In this document: piece after piece, positions 10,980 to 23,766 of the stretch
How positions within the stretch are numbered: the first letter of the stretch is position 1
Layout of the letters: every line of letters begins with the position of its first letter
Assembly (NCBI GenBank): GCA_032871835.1
Contig: CM065297.1
Coordinates: 18,218,098 to 18,282,097, forward strand
DNA from: Dipteronia dyeriana
Lineage: Eukaryota; Streptophyta; Magnoliopsida; Sapindales; Sapindaceae
DNA length: 64,000 bases
Reading direction: 5' to 3'
Made by a program: the position numbers and the translations under genes
Notes under the pieces: model-generated
What the model saw: the letters and a program-made list of their open reading frames with translations, nothing else
What the model was told of the DNA's origin: nothing
Database searches by the model: none

Positions 10980-12413
10980 AAGTGTTTTTTCTTTCTAATT
11001 ATTTCATGCTAAGAGGTTTAAAAACAGAAATCATACAAATTCACTGTTGGAAAAGCTCATTAGATTCTAAATTTAATATTTACCTATTAAATCGTAGAGT
11101 GTGAAAAATACATCTTCTAATTATGGGAGTTACATTCCGTGATGTACTTAATATTTAATGCTGATGTATTTCATTATAAGTTCTATGAACCTATGGCGAA
11201 TCTCTAATATTTCCTTTCAATTAAGTTCTATGGACCAATGGTAAAATAAATAGTTTTCATTGGAATTATTTCTTTGAAAAAAAAAATAGTGCTTTGGTGT
11301 ATTCAAGAATATAAAAATTCTTTAATTGTTAACATTTGAGATCAAAATGCTCAGAGGACCTTTTTCTTTAAGCTTCTCCGCTGGATAATTTTTTCTGAAA
11401 ATTGTCCACTACTTGCTAACTACAAAATTTGAAAATATTTTGACTACTCAAACTGTACTTGTGACAATGCAGAGATTAACTAGTTAATTTAATTCCCTTG
11501 TTTCATCTGGATAAAAAACTGAACTAAGACAGCCAAAGAAGTGTCACTCTCGTTTCTTGTGGACAGAAACCAAACATTTGGCCTCACTCAGGAACTATTT
11601 TCCGCGGTTAGCCGCGGTTCCCTTTAACGTTGAATCAAAGTTTGCACTCTTATCTTGTAGGGGAACCAGGACAACATTTTATAGAATAAGACAAAAAACC
11701 GTTAGAGTGTGTAAATCCTATTGTTTCGGGTTTCAACATTTTCTATCGGATTAACTTTTTAGGTCTACAAGTTATTATCAAAAGCACGTTAATTATATCA
11801 AGAAATCCCAAGTTCAAATTTCTTTACATGATTATATTTTTGAATTTGTGTTTATATTTGGATTTGAATTATATGGCAAGCTTGTTGATTTTGCATGTAA
11901 AATAATGAGTTAACGTGTTTAAATGCTATTGTTGAATTATTTATCATTATCTTATGAATTTCGGTAACGGGATAAACATGAGAATTTTAATCAAAGTTTG
12001 CTGCTACGTGATTTTCAGACAAACGTGGCGTGGTTTTGAAATTTAGCATGATTTTTTTTTTTAACGTCACTGATATTGTAATCAATCAAGTCGAGAATAG
12101 AGACAAAGTCAATATTACATTTTCCTTCTCCATTTATATATTAAGTGGGTTTCAAGTCATGTATGGTCCGACCTCTCGAACTAGGGCTTTAATTAAAAGC
12201 TAAAAAGCCCCCCAATTTAGAATTCTTTGGATAAACTACGACTTTGAGGTTTGAAGTTTGAAGTTTGAACTTTGAAGAGAGGAATGAAGCCACAATAATA
12301 AATAGAACAACGATGGTTTTTGTATTGTAATAAGACTTTTATGCCCACGTGCATACCCGGATGCATCGAATCAACCTTTTACTACAGGACAACGTGAATG
12401 TTATGCAACGCAG

Positions 12414-12416
<3 letters not shown>
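10980..12416. other. Intergenic AT-rich stretch, nothing recognised
   Basis: Only short ORFs. No element borders or domains were found. Confidence 0.5.

Positions 12417-12470
<54 letters not shown>
12417..12470. repeat. (TA)n microsatellite
   Basis: About 26 uninterrupted TA units. Confidence 0.97.
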
Positions 12471-12474
<4 letters not shown>

Positions 12475-12555
12475 GATTCACACTCTAACATAGTCAAACT
12501 TTTTATAATTTTACGTTTGGTGTATATGATAGGATAGAATATGACTAATTTGAAA

Positions 12556-13884
12556 GGGACGTATTCAATTAGGATTTTTGAGAATATTTAAAGATATTTT
12601 TTAAATGACAGATTTTTATGGATTTCTATAAATCCATATGAATTTTTATTGATTTGTTTAGACATTTATCTCAGACATTTATGGATTTATTTAAATATAT
12701 ATATCTCAGACTTTCATTGATTTGTTATCTCATACTTCTATTATAGATGGATTGATTGAGACATTCAAATATAATTTATAATAAGCACGTAAGGAAATTA
12801 ACCAATCATCTAATAGTTATCATCACTGAATAACTTAAAATAAACTAAAATATGAACTAAAAAATATAAATTAAAATAAAGCAAATTTTTCATTCTATAA
12901 ATAGATATATGAACCCAAAAAGAAGTAGATCTTTCATTCGCACAATAGTATAAAGAACATTAAATAATATAACGATGAAAGAATATAAACAAACAATAAT
13001 AGATTAATTGAATAACCAAACAAACAATAATAAAACATTTGTATATTCAACTAGTCATATAAACAAACAATAATCAACTAATTGAATAACCAAACAAAGC
13101 TACATATAAACTATTGAAAAAAAAAGGCATAACACTAAACTAAATCTTGACACAATTGACCACCCTTTGATCCACGATTTTTAATTAATTCTCTACAACT
13201 TCAAATCTTACAAAATTTGATATGGATAATCTAGACATATGTGATATACTACAGTAAAATTATTAATTTAATCCATGATTTGTATATGAAAACATTTTTT
13301 ATTTTTTTTGTTTCTTGAATATATCCAGCAGAAATCAATATTGACCTTTGTCCACTCATAAATTTATAACAATTTTAATATTTATTTATAAATCACGAAA
13401 TTTTGTAGCCTAACATTAGACATAACATTCTATCTAATTATAAATTTTCATAATTTTCTAGATAGAAAAACCCACCCAAATAAATTTACCAATTATGGTC
13501 ATTTGTTAAAATAGAAGGGTTCCAGTAAGATTTTGTATATTTTAAAAGCTAAAGTCCACCAAAATCTTTGGGGAGAATGATGGACTTGTTATGGCTTTTG
13601 ATATTCATACTTCTCACCGTAAAGTCCACCAAAATCTATGATTTAAGAAAATCCTTTAAAATCTTGTCTCAATTGAATACATATTGATTTTTGTAAACAT
13701 TTTTAATGTCTCAATTTAATACACCTGGTTTTGGAAAGACTCTTTAAAAGTCCATAGAAATCCGAATTGAATATCACTCGATTAATATAGACTATTTTAA
13801 AGTTTTTAATTGTCCAAATTGAATATACTCGGATTTATAAAGTCTTTAAATGTCCTCAAGAATCCTAATTCAATACACTCCCCT
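12556..13884. mobile_element. Inverted-repeat MITE-like element, about 1.3 kb
   Basis: The left end GGGACGTATTCAATTAGG continues with ATTTTTGAGAATATTTAAAG. The right end, read as reverse complement, is GGGGAGTGTATTGAATTAGG continuing with ATTCTTGAGGACATTTAAAG. The arms match over about 40 bp and again further in (TTGATTTTTGTAAACA-type segments). No coding capacity and no certain target duplication, so the superfamily is undecided. Confidence 0.7.
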
Positions 13885-13903
13885 TAGTTTCATCTTCATT
13901 ATT

Positions 13904-14722
13904 TGTTGGTTGTATGGGATGAGATTAAAATAATCTCATGCACCAACTTATCACACATCGGTACTAGTTCCACGACAAACGGTGGGACTAATTTTCTCAT
14001 TCCTTTATATATATATTTTTCTCTTTTCAACTCATTTTATTTTTTATGTAATTAAAATATAAATATATTTTAATAATTAATAAAATAGTTTATTTTAAAA
14101 ATAATAATTTTCAAAATTAATAAATAAAAATAAATATTATTTTGTTTAAAGTTGGTTTTAAATATGTAAATTATTTTTAAATGAACATTTTTTTTCAAAC
14201 TTTAATTTAAATAATATTTTAAACCAGTCCAATTCTATCCTACCATTTTATCTAGGTGAGGTGTTAGATATGGCTATTTAGTCCCACTTTTATTAGCTTC
14301 TTCTTTTATTTTTTAATTTAATTCTAAAATTTTATATTTATTTAATATATTTTATTATAATATTTTAAAAAATAAAAATAAATTATTATATTTTATATAA
14401 TAAGATTTAATAAAAAAATGTTATTTTCTTTGATATGTATTTAAAATCTTTTATTATTATTTTTTAAATAAATACTTAATTTATCTAAAAATTATTTTAT
14501 TTAATTTTATATTAATGAATTTCACACTGTTTTAAATATATGATTTTTTTTTATCCAACATCATACCAGACTAAACAAGCGACAAAATTATTTTAATTTA
14601 ATCTCATACAACACCAAACACATCACAACACTAATTATAGCCCAATCATATCTCATTCAATCCAATACAATACAATCTCATGAAAATAATCATATTTTAT
14701 CTCACGTACCAAACAAGTCATA
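13904..14722. mobile_element. Inverted-repeat MITE-like element, about 0.8 kb
   Basis: The left end has TTGTTGGTTGTATGGGATGA then AATAATCTCATG. The reverse complement of the right end has CTTGTTTGGTACGTGAGATA then ATTATTTTCATG. The interior is extremely AT-rich and non-coding. Borders are approximate, and no target duplication was defined. Confidence 0.5.
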
Positions 14723-14756
14723 AGAGTTTAGCGGGTCATGAGGAGAGAAAAACTAT

Positions 14757-14857
<101 letters not shown>

Positions 14858-15146
14858 TTTTAAGATTTTATTTGATATTGTATTTTAATACTTAAATCTC
14901 ATCAGGGAACTACATAAGGTAAAAGTTTTTAAATCAATTTATCTAATAACCTACGTGTGAAATTTAAAAAAAATATGAAAAGAATTCATATTAAAAAGAT
15001 GAAATACAAATAATATGGTTTATATAATAATGAATATTACAACTCAATAGGCTAATTTTCTTGTTGTAAATTTATCAACCGATGTGGTATATACTATTTA
15101 TTGTAAATAAAAACATATAAAACAATTATGGAATTCTAAAACTTTC

Positions 15147-15849
15147 TAAGTATGTTTGAGATTGCTTATACCTGAGAAATAATCACTTATTTTTCAAGTT
15201 TTGAGCAAATAGGTGTTTGGTAAACTTCTTAAAATCAATTTATTTTACAATTTGTTTCTCCGATAAGTAGCTTGTACGAAGTTGGTAGGGGGTTGCTCTT
15301 TAAAGCTGATTATTGGAGAAGTTGGTTTCTTATCATTAAAATGTCTATAATATCCATACTATTTTAATATAGAGACAATAATATCATTCTATTTAATAGT
15401 GATATATTTTTTTAATTAATAACATTTTAAAAATTTTTAAAATTAAAAAATTTTAAAAAAATTAAGTTAAGAATCAGTGGCACTGTTCGATGGTGGTGGC
15501 CATCACCAACGACGGAGGCTGGAGAACAGCCGGTCGGTGACTTCGAAGTCTTCTAAGGATGCCAGTCCTTCTCCGGCAGTAGATGAGGCAGTTTCGACAC
15601 GGTATTCGTCAATTCCGACGCGATGTTCGTTGAAATCGTGAATCTTGTCGGCGATCATGGCGTTTCAGTCACGATTCCATCGCATCTCCGACTGGATTCG
15701 ACGGTGGAGGAGGAGGAAGCCAACTCTGGTGCAGAGATTCAATGAAGCTTGAGTTGTAGAGATTCAATGAAGATTGAGTTATTGAGTTGACTCGGCAACT
15801 TATAATTAAGTGTGAGTTGACTCAATAGAATATATATTTTAATTATATT

Positions 15850-15882
<33 letters not shown>

Positions 15883-16218
15883 CGATTTTCGGTTTTAAAA
15901 AAATTAATTAGTAAAAACTGTTTATATTAATTAATATATTATATTTTTATGCTTTATGTTTGTATTTTTAATTTAAACAAAAAAAATAGTAAAAACCTAT
16001 TTGAATAATATATTACATTTGAATAATTATATATATTTAAGTCATTTTTCATAATCAATTAAAGTTTACCAAACACTTTTTTATTATTTTTTTCGTAAGT
16101 TGATTATTCGTAAAGTCAATTTACCAAACACCTATCAACTTATGTGGTAAGTTGATTATTCCTTAAGTTAAGCTCAAAACAGATTATTTTATAAGCAAAA
16201 CAATCTCAAACATAGCTT
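15147..16218. mobile_element. Inverted-repeat MITE-like element, about 1.07 kb
   Basis: The left end TATGTTTGAGATTGCTTAT matches the reverse complement of the right end CTATGTTTGAGATTGTTTTG. Subterminal segments are also inverted: AAATAGGTGTTTGGTAAAC at the left and GTTTACCAAACAC / TTTACCAAACACCT at the right. The interior has a GC-rich patch at about 15480-15730 (GGTGGTGGCCATCACC and neighbours) and no long ORF. Target duplication not resolved. Confidence 0.65.
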
Positions 16219-16751
16219 AAATCGCTTATTCACATGTTTTTTTTTTCATCATAATTGTATTGAAGTTTTATAAAAAGAGCCTTCTCTATTATAATATGCA
16301 TACATAAGAACTTACAAGGCAAGATATATATTGTCAAATTAATGGAAGAATGAATAAATTGCACACATTATTTGTACATGATAAAAAATGTGTTGATACG
16401 CTTGAGAATATATATATAGTCGATCGGATATACGATTGATTTGTGTCGTCAAGGTGAGTATTGACAACCTACGAAATAAGAAAAAAGGAGCAGTGGTTGA
16501 GCCACTGAGGGGGGTGTTTTCTTTGGGGGACTTTCTGACGCTCAAATCATAATATAATTCGATATAACTTTATGAATAGAGTAGTATGGAATTACAAACC
16601 GGGTTGCTCGACCTATCGAGTCGAGTTGTGGGTCGATAAGGTTAGGTCGACTTGGTGAGTTAATCGTGTGGATCCTAGTGAGTCGATCAAAGATAAGGTC
16701 GACGTTGAGTTTCGATGAACTATCGACACCCAGGGTGGTTCCCTAGTTCAA
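16219..16751. other. Flank of the hAT insertion; possible old LTR-like DNA
   Basis: Sequence from about 16580 (AAACCGGGTTGCTCGACC and repeated GGTCGA/GTCGA words) has the composition of retrotransposon LTRs. Its apparent continuation lies after the hAT element at 19822. No borders could be fixed. Confidence 0.3.
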
Positions 16752-16863
16752 CTTGGAACTATATATGACCACGGTTCGGTTCAAAACGTGGAAACGAACC
16801 GTAACCGTAATTGGAACCAGTTACGGTTCCGAAACCGTAACTAGAACTGTGGGGTGAAGGTTT

Positions 16864-16976
16864 GGTTCCGGTTCTGGAACCGCCGGTTCCGGTTCTGGAA
16901 CCGCCGGTTCCGGTTCTGGAACCGCCGGTTCCGGTTCTGGAACCGCCGGTTCCGGTTCTGGAACCGCCGGTTCCAG
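16864..16976 (+). repeat. 5' subterminal array of the hAT element, 21-bp unit
   Basis: About 5.5 near-identical copies of a unit starting GGTTCCGGTTCTGGAACC. Each unit contains an inverted pair (GGTTCC...GGAACC). In hAT elements subterminal repeats are transposase-binding sites; that role here is inferred. Confidence 0.9.
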
Positions 16977-17090
16977 ACCATTTTCTTTTTTCTTTTTCTT
17001 TTTTAAATTTGATTTTTTTTTTAAATAAAACAAACCGCTGGCCCAACAGTTGTTTTTTTTAATATTTTCTTTTCTTTTCCCTTTAATTTC

Positions 17091-17100
17091 CTATAAATAC
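17091..17100 (+). promoter_or_regulatory. TATA box of the hAT transposase
   Basis: CTATAAATAC, followed by a pyrimidine-rich CT leader typical of plant 5' UTRs, about 200 bp before the transposase frame. Confidence 0.7.
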
Positions 17101-17300
17101 CCCTCCCCCCCAATTCATTTCTTTTCACACCATTTCTCTCTCAACTCTCTCTCACACCATTTGACGACATCGCTTACCATGAGTTCCTGTAACGGCAAAC
17201 CTATCTTGAATCCCTAAACTATCCAGCCAATCCAAATCCCCCTTTAATAATTTCTAAACCCAATGCTAGCCAACCTAGCCTTAGCCCTAGCCCCGGTAAT

Positions 17301-19319
17301 ATGACAAGCCAATCAGAAAATATACCTGATTTCGCTACAGATCCAAATTTTGAAGAGGCGTTAGAGAAGGATAAGAAGCAGGCCAAATCTGATCTATTTG
17401 TTCTCCACATGAAGAAAGTTACGAAACCGGTTGGAACATGTTCGGCGGTGTGCAATTACTGCCCTAAAGAATACAAGTGGACTAAATCTGGAGGATACGA
17501 CACATATAGGAAGCATATTACAACCCGTCATTCAGCAGAGCTTGCCAAGGGGAGTACACAATCTCAAATTTCCAGGTTTTCTACCCCTAACACTCAATTA
17601 TTTAAATATAGTGATCAAGCTAATAGAGAAGAATTAGCTAGGATGGTAGTTGTAGAACATTTATCTTTTAGTTTTGGTGAAAAAGTTGGTTTTATTAAAT
17701 ATTGTCATAAAACATTAAATCCTACTGCATATCTTGTCCCTAGAACCACTATCACACGTTCAATGTATGATATTTATAAAAAGGAAAAAAGGATTTTGAA
17801 AAAATATTTTGCGAACTATAAAGGTCATGTTTCTGTATGTGTTGACATATGAACTGACCATTGGTGAATGCATTCATACTTAGGTGTAACTTGTCATTAT
17901 ATAGACAAAGCATGGACAATACAAAAAAGAATTCTTGCATTAAGAGTTTTTGATGATGCACATACTGCTGATAATATTTATAAAAATATGAAAATCATTT
18001 TTGAAGAGTATAAAATTGAAATCAATTTTTTTTCAATTGGTTTTGATAATGCTTCTAATAATAGGGCAGTTATTCATGCTTTAATTTAATTATACAAACC
18101 TTATTTTAATAGTAAAAAATTTCATCAAAGATGTGTTTGCCATGTTTTAAATTTATGCATTCAAAAAGGTTTGGAAATTCTTCAAACTTTTATTAAACCC
18201 ATTAAGGATACCCTCTCATATTTATGGAAACATCCTAATGTTATGAAAGTATGAGTAAGATTTTGTAAACAGGCAAGTATGCATCCCATTAGATTTTCTC
18301 GTGATGTTCCAACACGTTGGAACTCTACTTATAAATTACTATATGAAAGTTATGAATATAGGGATTTATTAGTTTCTTTTATGCAATATAATGTTAGCCA
18401 AATCAATCATTATGCACACCATTGGGATGTTTGTACAAAAATTTGTAATTTGTTAAAAGTTTTTAATAGTGCTACTAACAATTTGTCAGGTATTTATTAT
18501 CCTACTACTCAATTATTAATTATTTAGGGTTGTAATATTGTTGGTGCATTTGCTGACTGTTCATCTGATATACAATTACAGGCATGCATTGAAGCTATGA
18601 AAAAAAAATGGTTAGACTATTATAGGGAGTTTCCAATTATTTACCTGTTTGTGTTGTGTTTCGACCCACGTTGTAAACTAGATGCATTGACAGATTATTT
18701 AACTCTTTATTATAATTGTTTAGTTATAGAATTAGAAATTAATACTTATTGTGCTACAATTAAGACATTATTTTATCTGTTATATGATGAATATCGTAGA
18801 ATTTATGGTCCATCATTGAACATTAGTGTTTCACAAAATGAAAATGTCTCCCAAACTCGATCTTCTAGAGTGTTGGAGGCAAGGTCTGCACTTTTATCCC
18901 AAAAGATTAAAAGATTATAAGGTTTTTCTTCTTCTTCATCAAGTTCGGTCTCGTATCATGAGATTGAAACATATCACAATACCAATTTTGAGTTTATAAG
19001 AGACGCTGATGTGGATCAATTTGATATTCTACATTGGTGGAGAGAACATCAAAAGCACTTCCCAATCTTGTCTATAATAGCCAAACAGATTCTTGCAACA
19101 CCGGTTTCTACAGTGGTTGTGGAACAAGAGTTTAGTGCGGGTGGAAATATTCTGGACGCAAGACAGTTGCTTTTGAGTCCATAATCAATTCAAGTCCAAG
19201 TGTGTGTTGATAATTGGACAAATGCTGAATATAGACAACAAAAAATAAAGCTAGAAGTGATTTACGATTTCTTCGATGATGATCACACTATCGACACCGG
19301 AACGGAAGAAAACGATTAG
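17301..19319 (+). pseudogene. hAT-superfamily transposase, interrupted by in-frame stops only
   Basis: One reading frame runs through the whole gene without a frameshift. Order of parts: BED-type zinc finger (CNYCPKEYKW then HITTRHS, about residues 50-80), an RNase H-like core with the conserved DHW-like and YLGVTCHYID stretch, a GFDNASNN segment, CHVLNLCIQKGL, the DVPTRWNSTYKLL motif, and the C-terminal dimerisation domain (FDILHWWREHQKHFP then ILATPVSTVVVEQEFSAGG). In-frame stops lie at about 17850, 17865, 18087, 18252, 18525, 18918 and 19182. Several fall where the family has Trp or Gln. The frame is open upstream of the first Met at 17301 to about 17200, so the true start is uncertain. 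The final stop is at 19317-19319. Not functional as written. Confidence 0.92.
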
Positions 19320-19633
19320 TTACAGACTTACAGAATTACATATGTAAAAGACAATAAAATGTAAAAGAACTACGTGGTCTTTGATTCCTCTAAACCCCAA
19401 GAGTGTAGGCAATTTAATTTTGGTACAAATTAAGTGCAAGACCAATTTGTTTCTTTTTTTAGTTTTATAAATTTATTTCAATTTATGTTTTTAGTATTTT
19501 TTTTTCAATTTTACTTTCGGCTTACGGTCTTACACAATAAAATTCATTTACAATTTCACATTATTACATGTCTTATGTTTTGGTATTTTTTTTTGAAATG
19601 AGTATAAATGTATAATAAGAAAAAAAAAAGATC

Positions 19634-19678
19634 TGAACCGGTGAAACCGGTGGAACCGGCAGAACCGAAACCAGAATC

Positions 19679-19709
<31 letters not shown>

Positions 19710-19800
19710 GCTGTCTACGGTTCCGGTTCCGGTTCTAGCTCCTTCTGGAACCGGAGCCGGAACCGACGGTTCCAAACCGAAACCGGAACCTACCGAAACC
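19634..19800 (-). repeat. 3' subterminal GAACCGG-type array of the hAT element
   Basis: Many AACCGG/GAAACCG words (for example GTGGAACCGGCAGAACCG and repeated AAACCG), the inverted counterpart of the 5' array but more diverged. Confidence 0.85.
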
Positions 19801-19821
19801 GTGGGCATGCCTACTTGGAAC

Positions 19822-20119
19822 AACCAATAGTCAGGGTGATCAACGAATTAAGGATGATTGGGTGACCCGTTTTGGGATGTGAATCAGCTATTAATGCGGA
19901 GGCGACGACCGCAATAAATGTTTAGAGATGCGATGAATAGAGAGAGTTTTTGCGTGAGTTTTTGAGTTAAAATCAGGACCCCTTTCTTTGGAAAAGGTTC
20001 TCGTATATATAGTGAAGATCAAGAGTTTCTCAATGCCTAACCTATTTACACGATGACGTAGATCATAGGGTCATAATTGTCTGTTTCCACTTATTTGAAT
20101 CTAACAATTAAGATATTAA
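19822..20119. other. LTR-like flank continued after the hAT element
   Basis: Contains a TATATATAG box near 20005 and no ORF. It appears continuous with the sequence before 16751 and is again interrupted by the MITE at 20120. An LTR identity is only inferred. Confidence 0.3.
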
Positions 20120-20886
20120 GGGGTCGTTTGTTTGTTCCACTTAAAACTTAAATGGGTCTTAATCATAATTATTAAGTTGTTTTGTTTGTTTTTTTAAATG
20201 ATCAAACAACTTAAAAATCCTAAAAAACAACTTAAAATAAAAAGTAAAAAATCATGATTTTTAACTTAATTGCAAACTACTGAATTGCATTAAATGCAAT
20301 CTAAAATCTTTTTTTCTGATACTATCCCCATATATAACATATTTCCAATTTCATCAAAATTACACATGGTATAGAAATCTTTATTTTAATATGTTGCTTA
20401 TATTAAATAGCTTTAAAAATAAAAAAGAACCCAAATAAAAAAGAACCATAATCACTGTTCATATTGGTGTTTAATATCGATAATTTATTATGATATTATG
20501 GTGATGTATATATATATTAGAGTGTTTTGTACGAGTTTTCCTAATGTCCTTTAAAAAAAACACATTTTTTTTTCTTAGAAAAATGAAGTTTGCTTGTAAT
20601 CAAAGATGAAGATCATTAATATTTATGATCATATGTGTTCATATATAATTATTATTTTTAGATTATTTTTATTCCATATTATATGTATAATTGTTTAACA
20701 TAGGTATAAATGTAAAATTACTTATATTCAAACAATTTTACTTTTAAAAAACAAACGTGTTGACAATACATTCAGATGTGAGAATAAAAAAACAAACATG
20801 TCATTCAGATTCAGATTTCAGTCTCTATTCAGTTATTAGAAAAAATCAAAACTGTTCAGTTTTCAGATAAAAAAACAAACGACCCC
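20120..20886 (+). mobile_element. Tourist-type MITE, 767 bp (copy 1)
   Basis: Ends GGGGTCGTTTGTTTG and AAACAAACGACCCC form inverted repeats, flanked on both sides by TAA (20117-20119, 20887-20889). The interior is AT-rich and non-coding. An inverted second copy lies at 41415-42182, which supports the borders. Confidence 0.92.
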
Positions 20887-20889
20887 TAA

Positions 20890-21540
20890 AATTTACGAAA
20901 CGTCAAATCATGATTGACTGATTTATGACTTGATTTGATTACGTGTTTTGACTTGTCCTGATGTCTTGTGCCATTCTGTGGACTTTTGGGCTTATTTTTT
21001 TATAGGGTTGTGTTTGTTTGTTAATGGGTTCATTTAATGGGCCAGTGTCCCAGTTTTATACCACTACAATATGTATCTAATAAATCCAATAATATCAAGC
21101 TAAATGGTATGAATATCTATATTCATATTAATGATATGTCCAATTGGGGACAAGTTAATTACAACCTTGTTACCTTAATTCAATAAGGTGAAATCCGGGG
21201 TTAAACGAGCCTAAAAATTGCAGGATGGACCTCATGTAGGTAGGCCGGCCATAAATCAATGATGAATTAAATCAAATCAGAATCAAGCTTATTTGATATA
21301 TATATATAAATATATAATAAATTCTATTATCAATTTAAACTGATATATCGGTTCTTTATAAGTGGGTCATTGAATTTAAATACTTTAACTTGACTGTATT
21401 GTAGGTGGTTGTTAAAAGTAATGCTATACAATCCAAATAATTAATCCAAATTTTAAAACATCTTTTAAATCCAATGGTTCACATATAGACAATTGATATA
21501 TTTTATATCAGTTCGAACTTATAATAGAAAAACCGTATAT
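20890..21540. other. Non-coding DNA after the MITE
   Basis: No gene. It includes the left copy (about 21403-21470) of a diverged direct repeat that returns at about 22276-22335 (GTTAAAAGTAATGCTATA against GTTAAAAGTGACGCTATA; both continue AAATAATTAATCCAAATTTT). Confidence 0.45.
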
Positions 21541-21552
21541 ATATATATATAT

Positions 21553-21947
21553 ATGAGTGGTTCTCTCATAAGGGTTTCTTATTTTAATTTCGGTAAGAAC
21601 CACTATGAAATCATATTTATTTTTATGAATTTTGATCTGAATTTTTGTGTGGATGATATTTCAATAAAATCTATCTATGAATAAAATTTGAGAATTTTTC
21701 AAACATCACAACTATTTATCCTAATTTTATTAAGTATAAAAGCATCGGAAAAATGGTAAAATATATGGAAAATTAAAAAAAAATAGTTGTGGTATTTGAA
21801 ATTTTTTTAAATTTTATTCATAGGTAAATTTGACTGAAAATATTATTCACAGAACAATTAAACCAAAATTTATAAAAATATATATAATTTTATAATAATC
21901 TTTATCAAAATAAAAATAAAAAATATCTTAAAAGGGAACCAATATAT
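21553..21947. mobile_element. Foldback (long inverted repeat) MITE-like element, about 0.4 kb
   Basis: Nearly the whole element is palindromic: TTTTTCAAACATCACAACTA pairs with TAGTTGTGGTATTTGAAA, and CTATGAATAAAATTT pairs with AAATTTTATTCATAGG. The ends GAGTGGTTCTC and the reverse complement TTGGTTCCC abut (TA)n. No coding capacity. Confidence 0.7.
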
Positions 21948-22537
21948 ATAATTAGTTTAGACAGAACCCTTAGATTTTATTCATAAAAGAGACACGTTAT
22001 AATGAGAGTAGATAACGTACAAGTGACATGGGCACCGGGAGGCAATGGCTATCAAATATCATTATATCAATCTGATAATACTGAAATGTTGCAGGAAATT
22101 GGTTGAATACGCAACTACAGCTTTTTTTGATTGTGATCAGTGAGCCTATCATAAATGTTCATCAGACCACCACAACTTGATTGTGCTAACACTTTCTACC
22201 TAAGCGACCCTATCACAATAACTCCCAAATACACAATCAAGCCTATAATTAACTCACTTAATAATGTATGTATTATAGGTGATCGTTAAAAGTGACGCTA
22301 TATAAACTAAATAATTAATCCAAATTTTAACACACAATATGATATGATATGATTAATAAAAAAATCATATGATATATTATTTCGGTTAAAATTTAGATTA
22401 AATTTTTAGATTGTCTAACATTAGTGGATTGTTAATTAGATAACCATGTTTGACGATACAAAATTAGTAAAAATTCATTAACTTAAAATAATTTAATAAA
22501 ATAGAACAATAATCTGAAATTACCAAAATATACTTAG

Positions 22538-23115
22538 AGCGTGTTTACTAATCAGAAATGGATAGAATCGGAATCAAGTTCCATCATAAATGGAATGGAG
22601 AAGAATCATAGTCAAGTTACTAGGGCTCCATTTGATATTACTTTTGAGAAGTTAAAATCTGATTATTTAATAATTTTAGCATAAAAGATGTTTGGTAAAA
22701 TTTCGAGAAGTGATTATTTTTTAGAATCTGGGTTTTATTTGACAGCAATTTTAGGAAACGGGGTGGGGGTTGTTTTTTCAAAGTGATTATGAAAGAATTT
22801 GTTGTCAGACTTAATGAATCTTTTTAAAAACTAAATTATCTATAATGATTTAACATAAAGACAATTATATGTTAGGTTTAATTTTATATAAATCAATTTT
22901 ATTTCAAACACGTTCATCATTGAATGTCTTAGTTAATAACATGAGCCATCAATTTAGGAATTGGAAACGGAATCAAATTTATTCACTTTCTAATATTTAC
23001 TTAAACTAAGAAATCGAAATGATACATAATTGATTATAAAAATACCCTTATGTATATAAAAATGATGAAATATTCTTGTTAATCGGAAATTTTCTCAAGG
23101 TAAGGAATTCCAATT
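22538..23115. other. Possible degenerate MITE
   Basis: The left end reads GAGCGTGTTTACTAATCAGA. The reverse complement of the right end reads GAGGGTGTTAATTGGAATTC, only weakly similar. A related piece, GTGTATTTACTAATCAGAAA in inverse orientation, occurs at about 41333-41352, showing that this is a dispersed repeat family. Borders uncertain. Confidence 0.35.
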
Positions 23116-23766
23116 AACACCCTCAAGACTGCTACCTGGTAGGTCGAGGTCGGGGTAAGTACTTCGTACCTAGATGGTCAAAGAGAATGAAAATGGAGAA
23201 GTGAGAAGGGTGATCTGTGTGAGTAATACAGAAGAACTGTGCTATTGAAAACTTGAACAATTTGATTATAAAGGAGTACAATAATCACAATAAGGATAAC
23301 AATCTCACTAACTTTACCCTTGACCTCTCTTACTTAAAACAGGAATGACGATGGCGAAACCATACGTGTCGATAAGTGGCTAACTCTTTCGGTGGTGAAA
23401 TACTCTTACTAATGGCGAAACACTCTGTTCTTCCTTCCCCCCCTGTTTCCCTGAAATGGGATGTTGTACTTATACCTTCCCTTTTCCGCCGATCGTATCC
23501 CCATAATTCAGACTAATTGATTGGTCATGTTATCGGAATTGATTATTGTTGATGGAGAGCGTTTAGTTACGCGGGAATTGCTCCTGTTGATTATGTCACA
23601 TTTCCCTTTGAGTTTAATCATGAATTAATGGTGAATCCGTTGATTTATTTGGTCTCATTATGGAGCTTTAATGACGAAAAAGTCAATTCTATTGCTTTGA
23701 GGGGAATTCCAGCTTCCTTTCATGGTGGCGAGGGACCCTGATGTTCCAATCTATTGGTGTGGTGCT
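23116..23766. other. LTR-like non-coding DNA around the nested solo LTR (left part)
   Basis: Sequence such as CCTGGTAGGTCGAGGTCGGGG resembles retrotransposon LTR composition. It continues after 26095, so the solo LTR landed inside it. No ORF of note. Confidence 0.35.

Larger units (their letters stand above)
16760..19813 (+). mobile_element. hAT transposon, 3.05 kb, with degenerate transposase
   Basis: Flanked by a perfect 8-bp duplication CTTGGAAC (16752-16759 and 19814-19821), the length expected for hAT. The ends are short inverted repeats: TATATATGACCACGGTT at the left, TAGGCATGCCCACGGTT as reverse complement of the right. Subterminal arrays of GGTTCCGG/GAACCGG words lie inside both ends in opposite orientation. 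The interior carries a TATA box and a single BED-finger/hAT transposase frame. It lies within LTR-like DNA. The perfect duplication against a broken gene suggests moderate age. Confidence 0.92.

Noticed and set aside
16759..17062. Repeat peptides on both strands (VPVLEPP and TGTGGSR types)
   Set aside because: Translation of the 21-bp subterminal array of the hAT element, in several frames at once.
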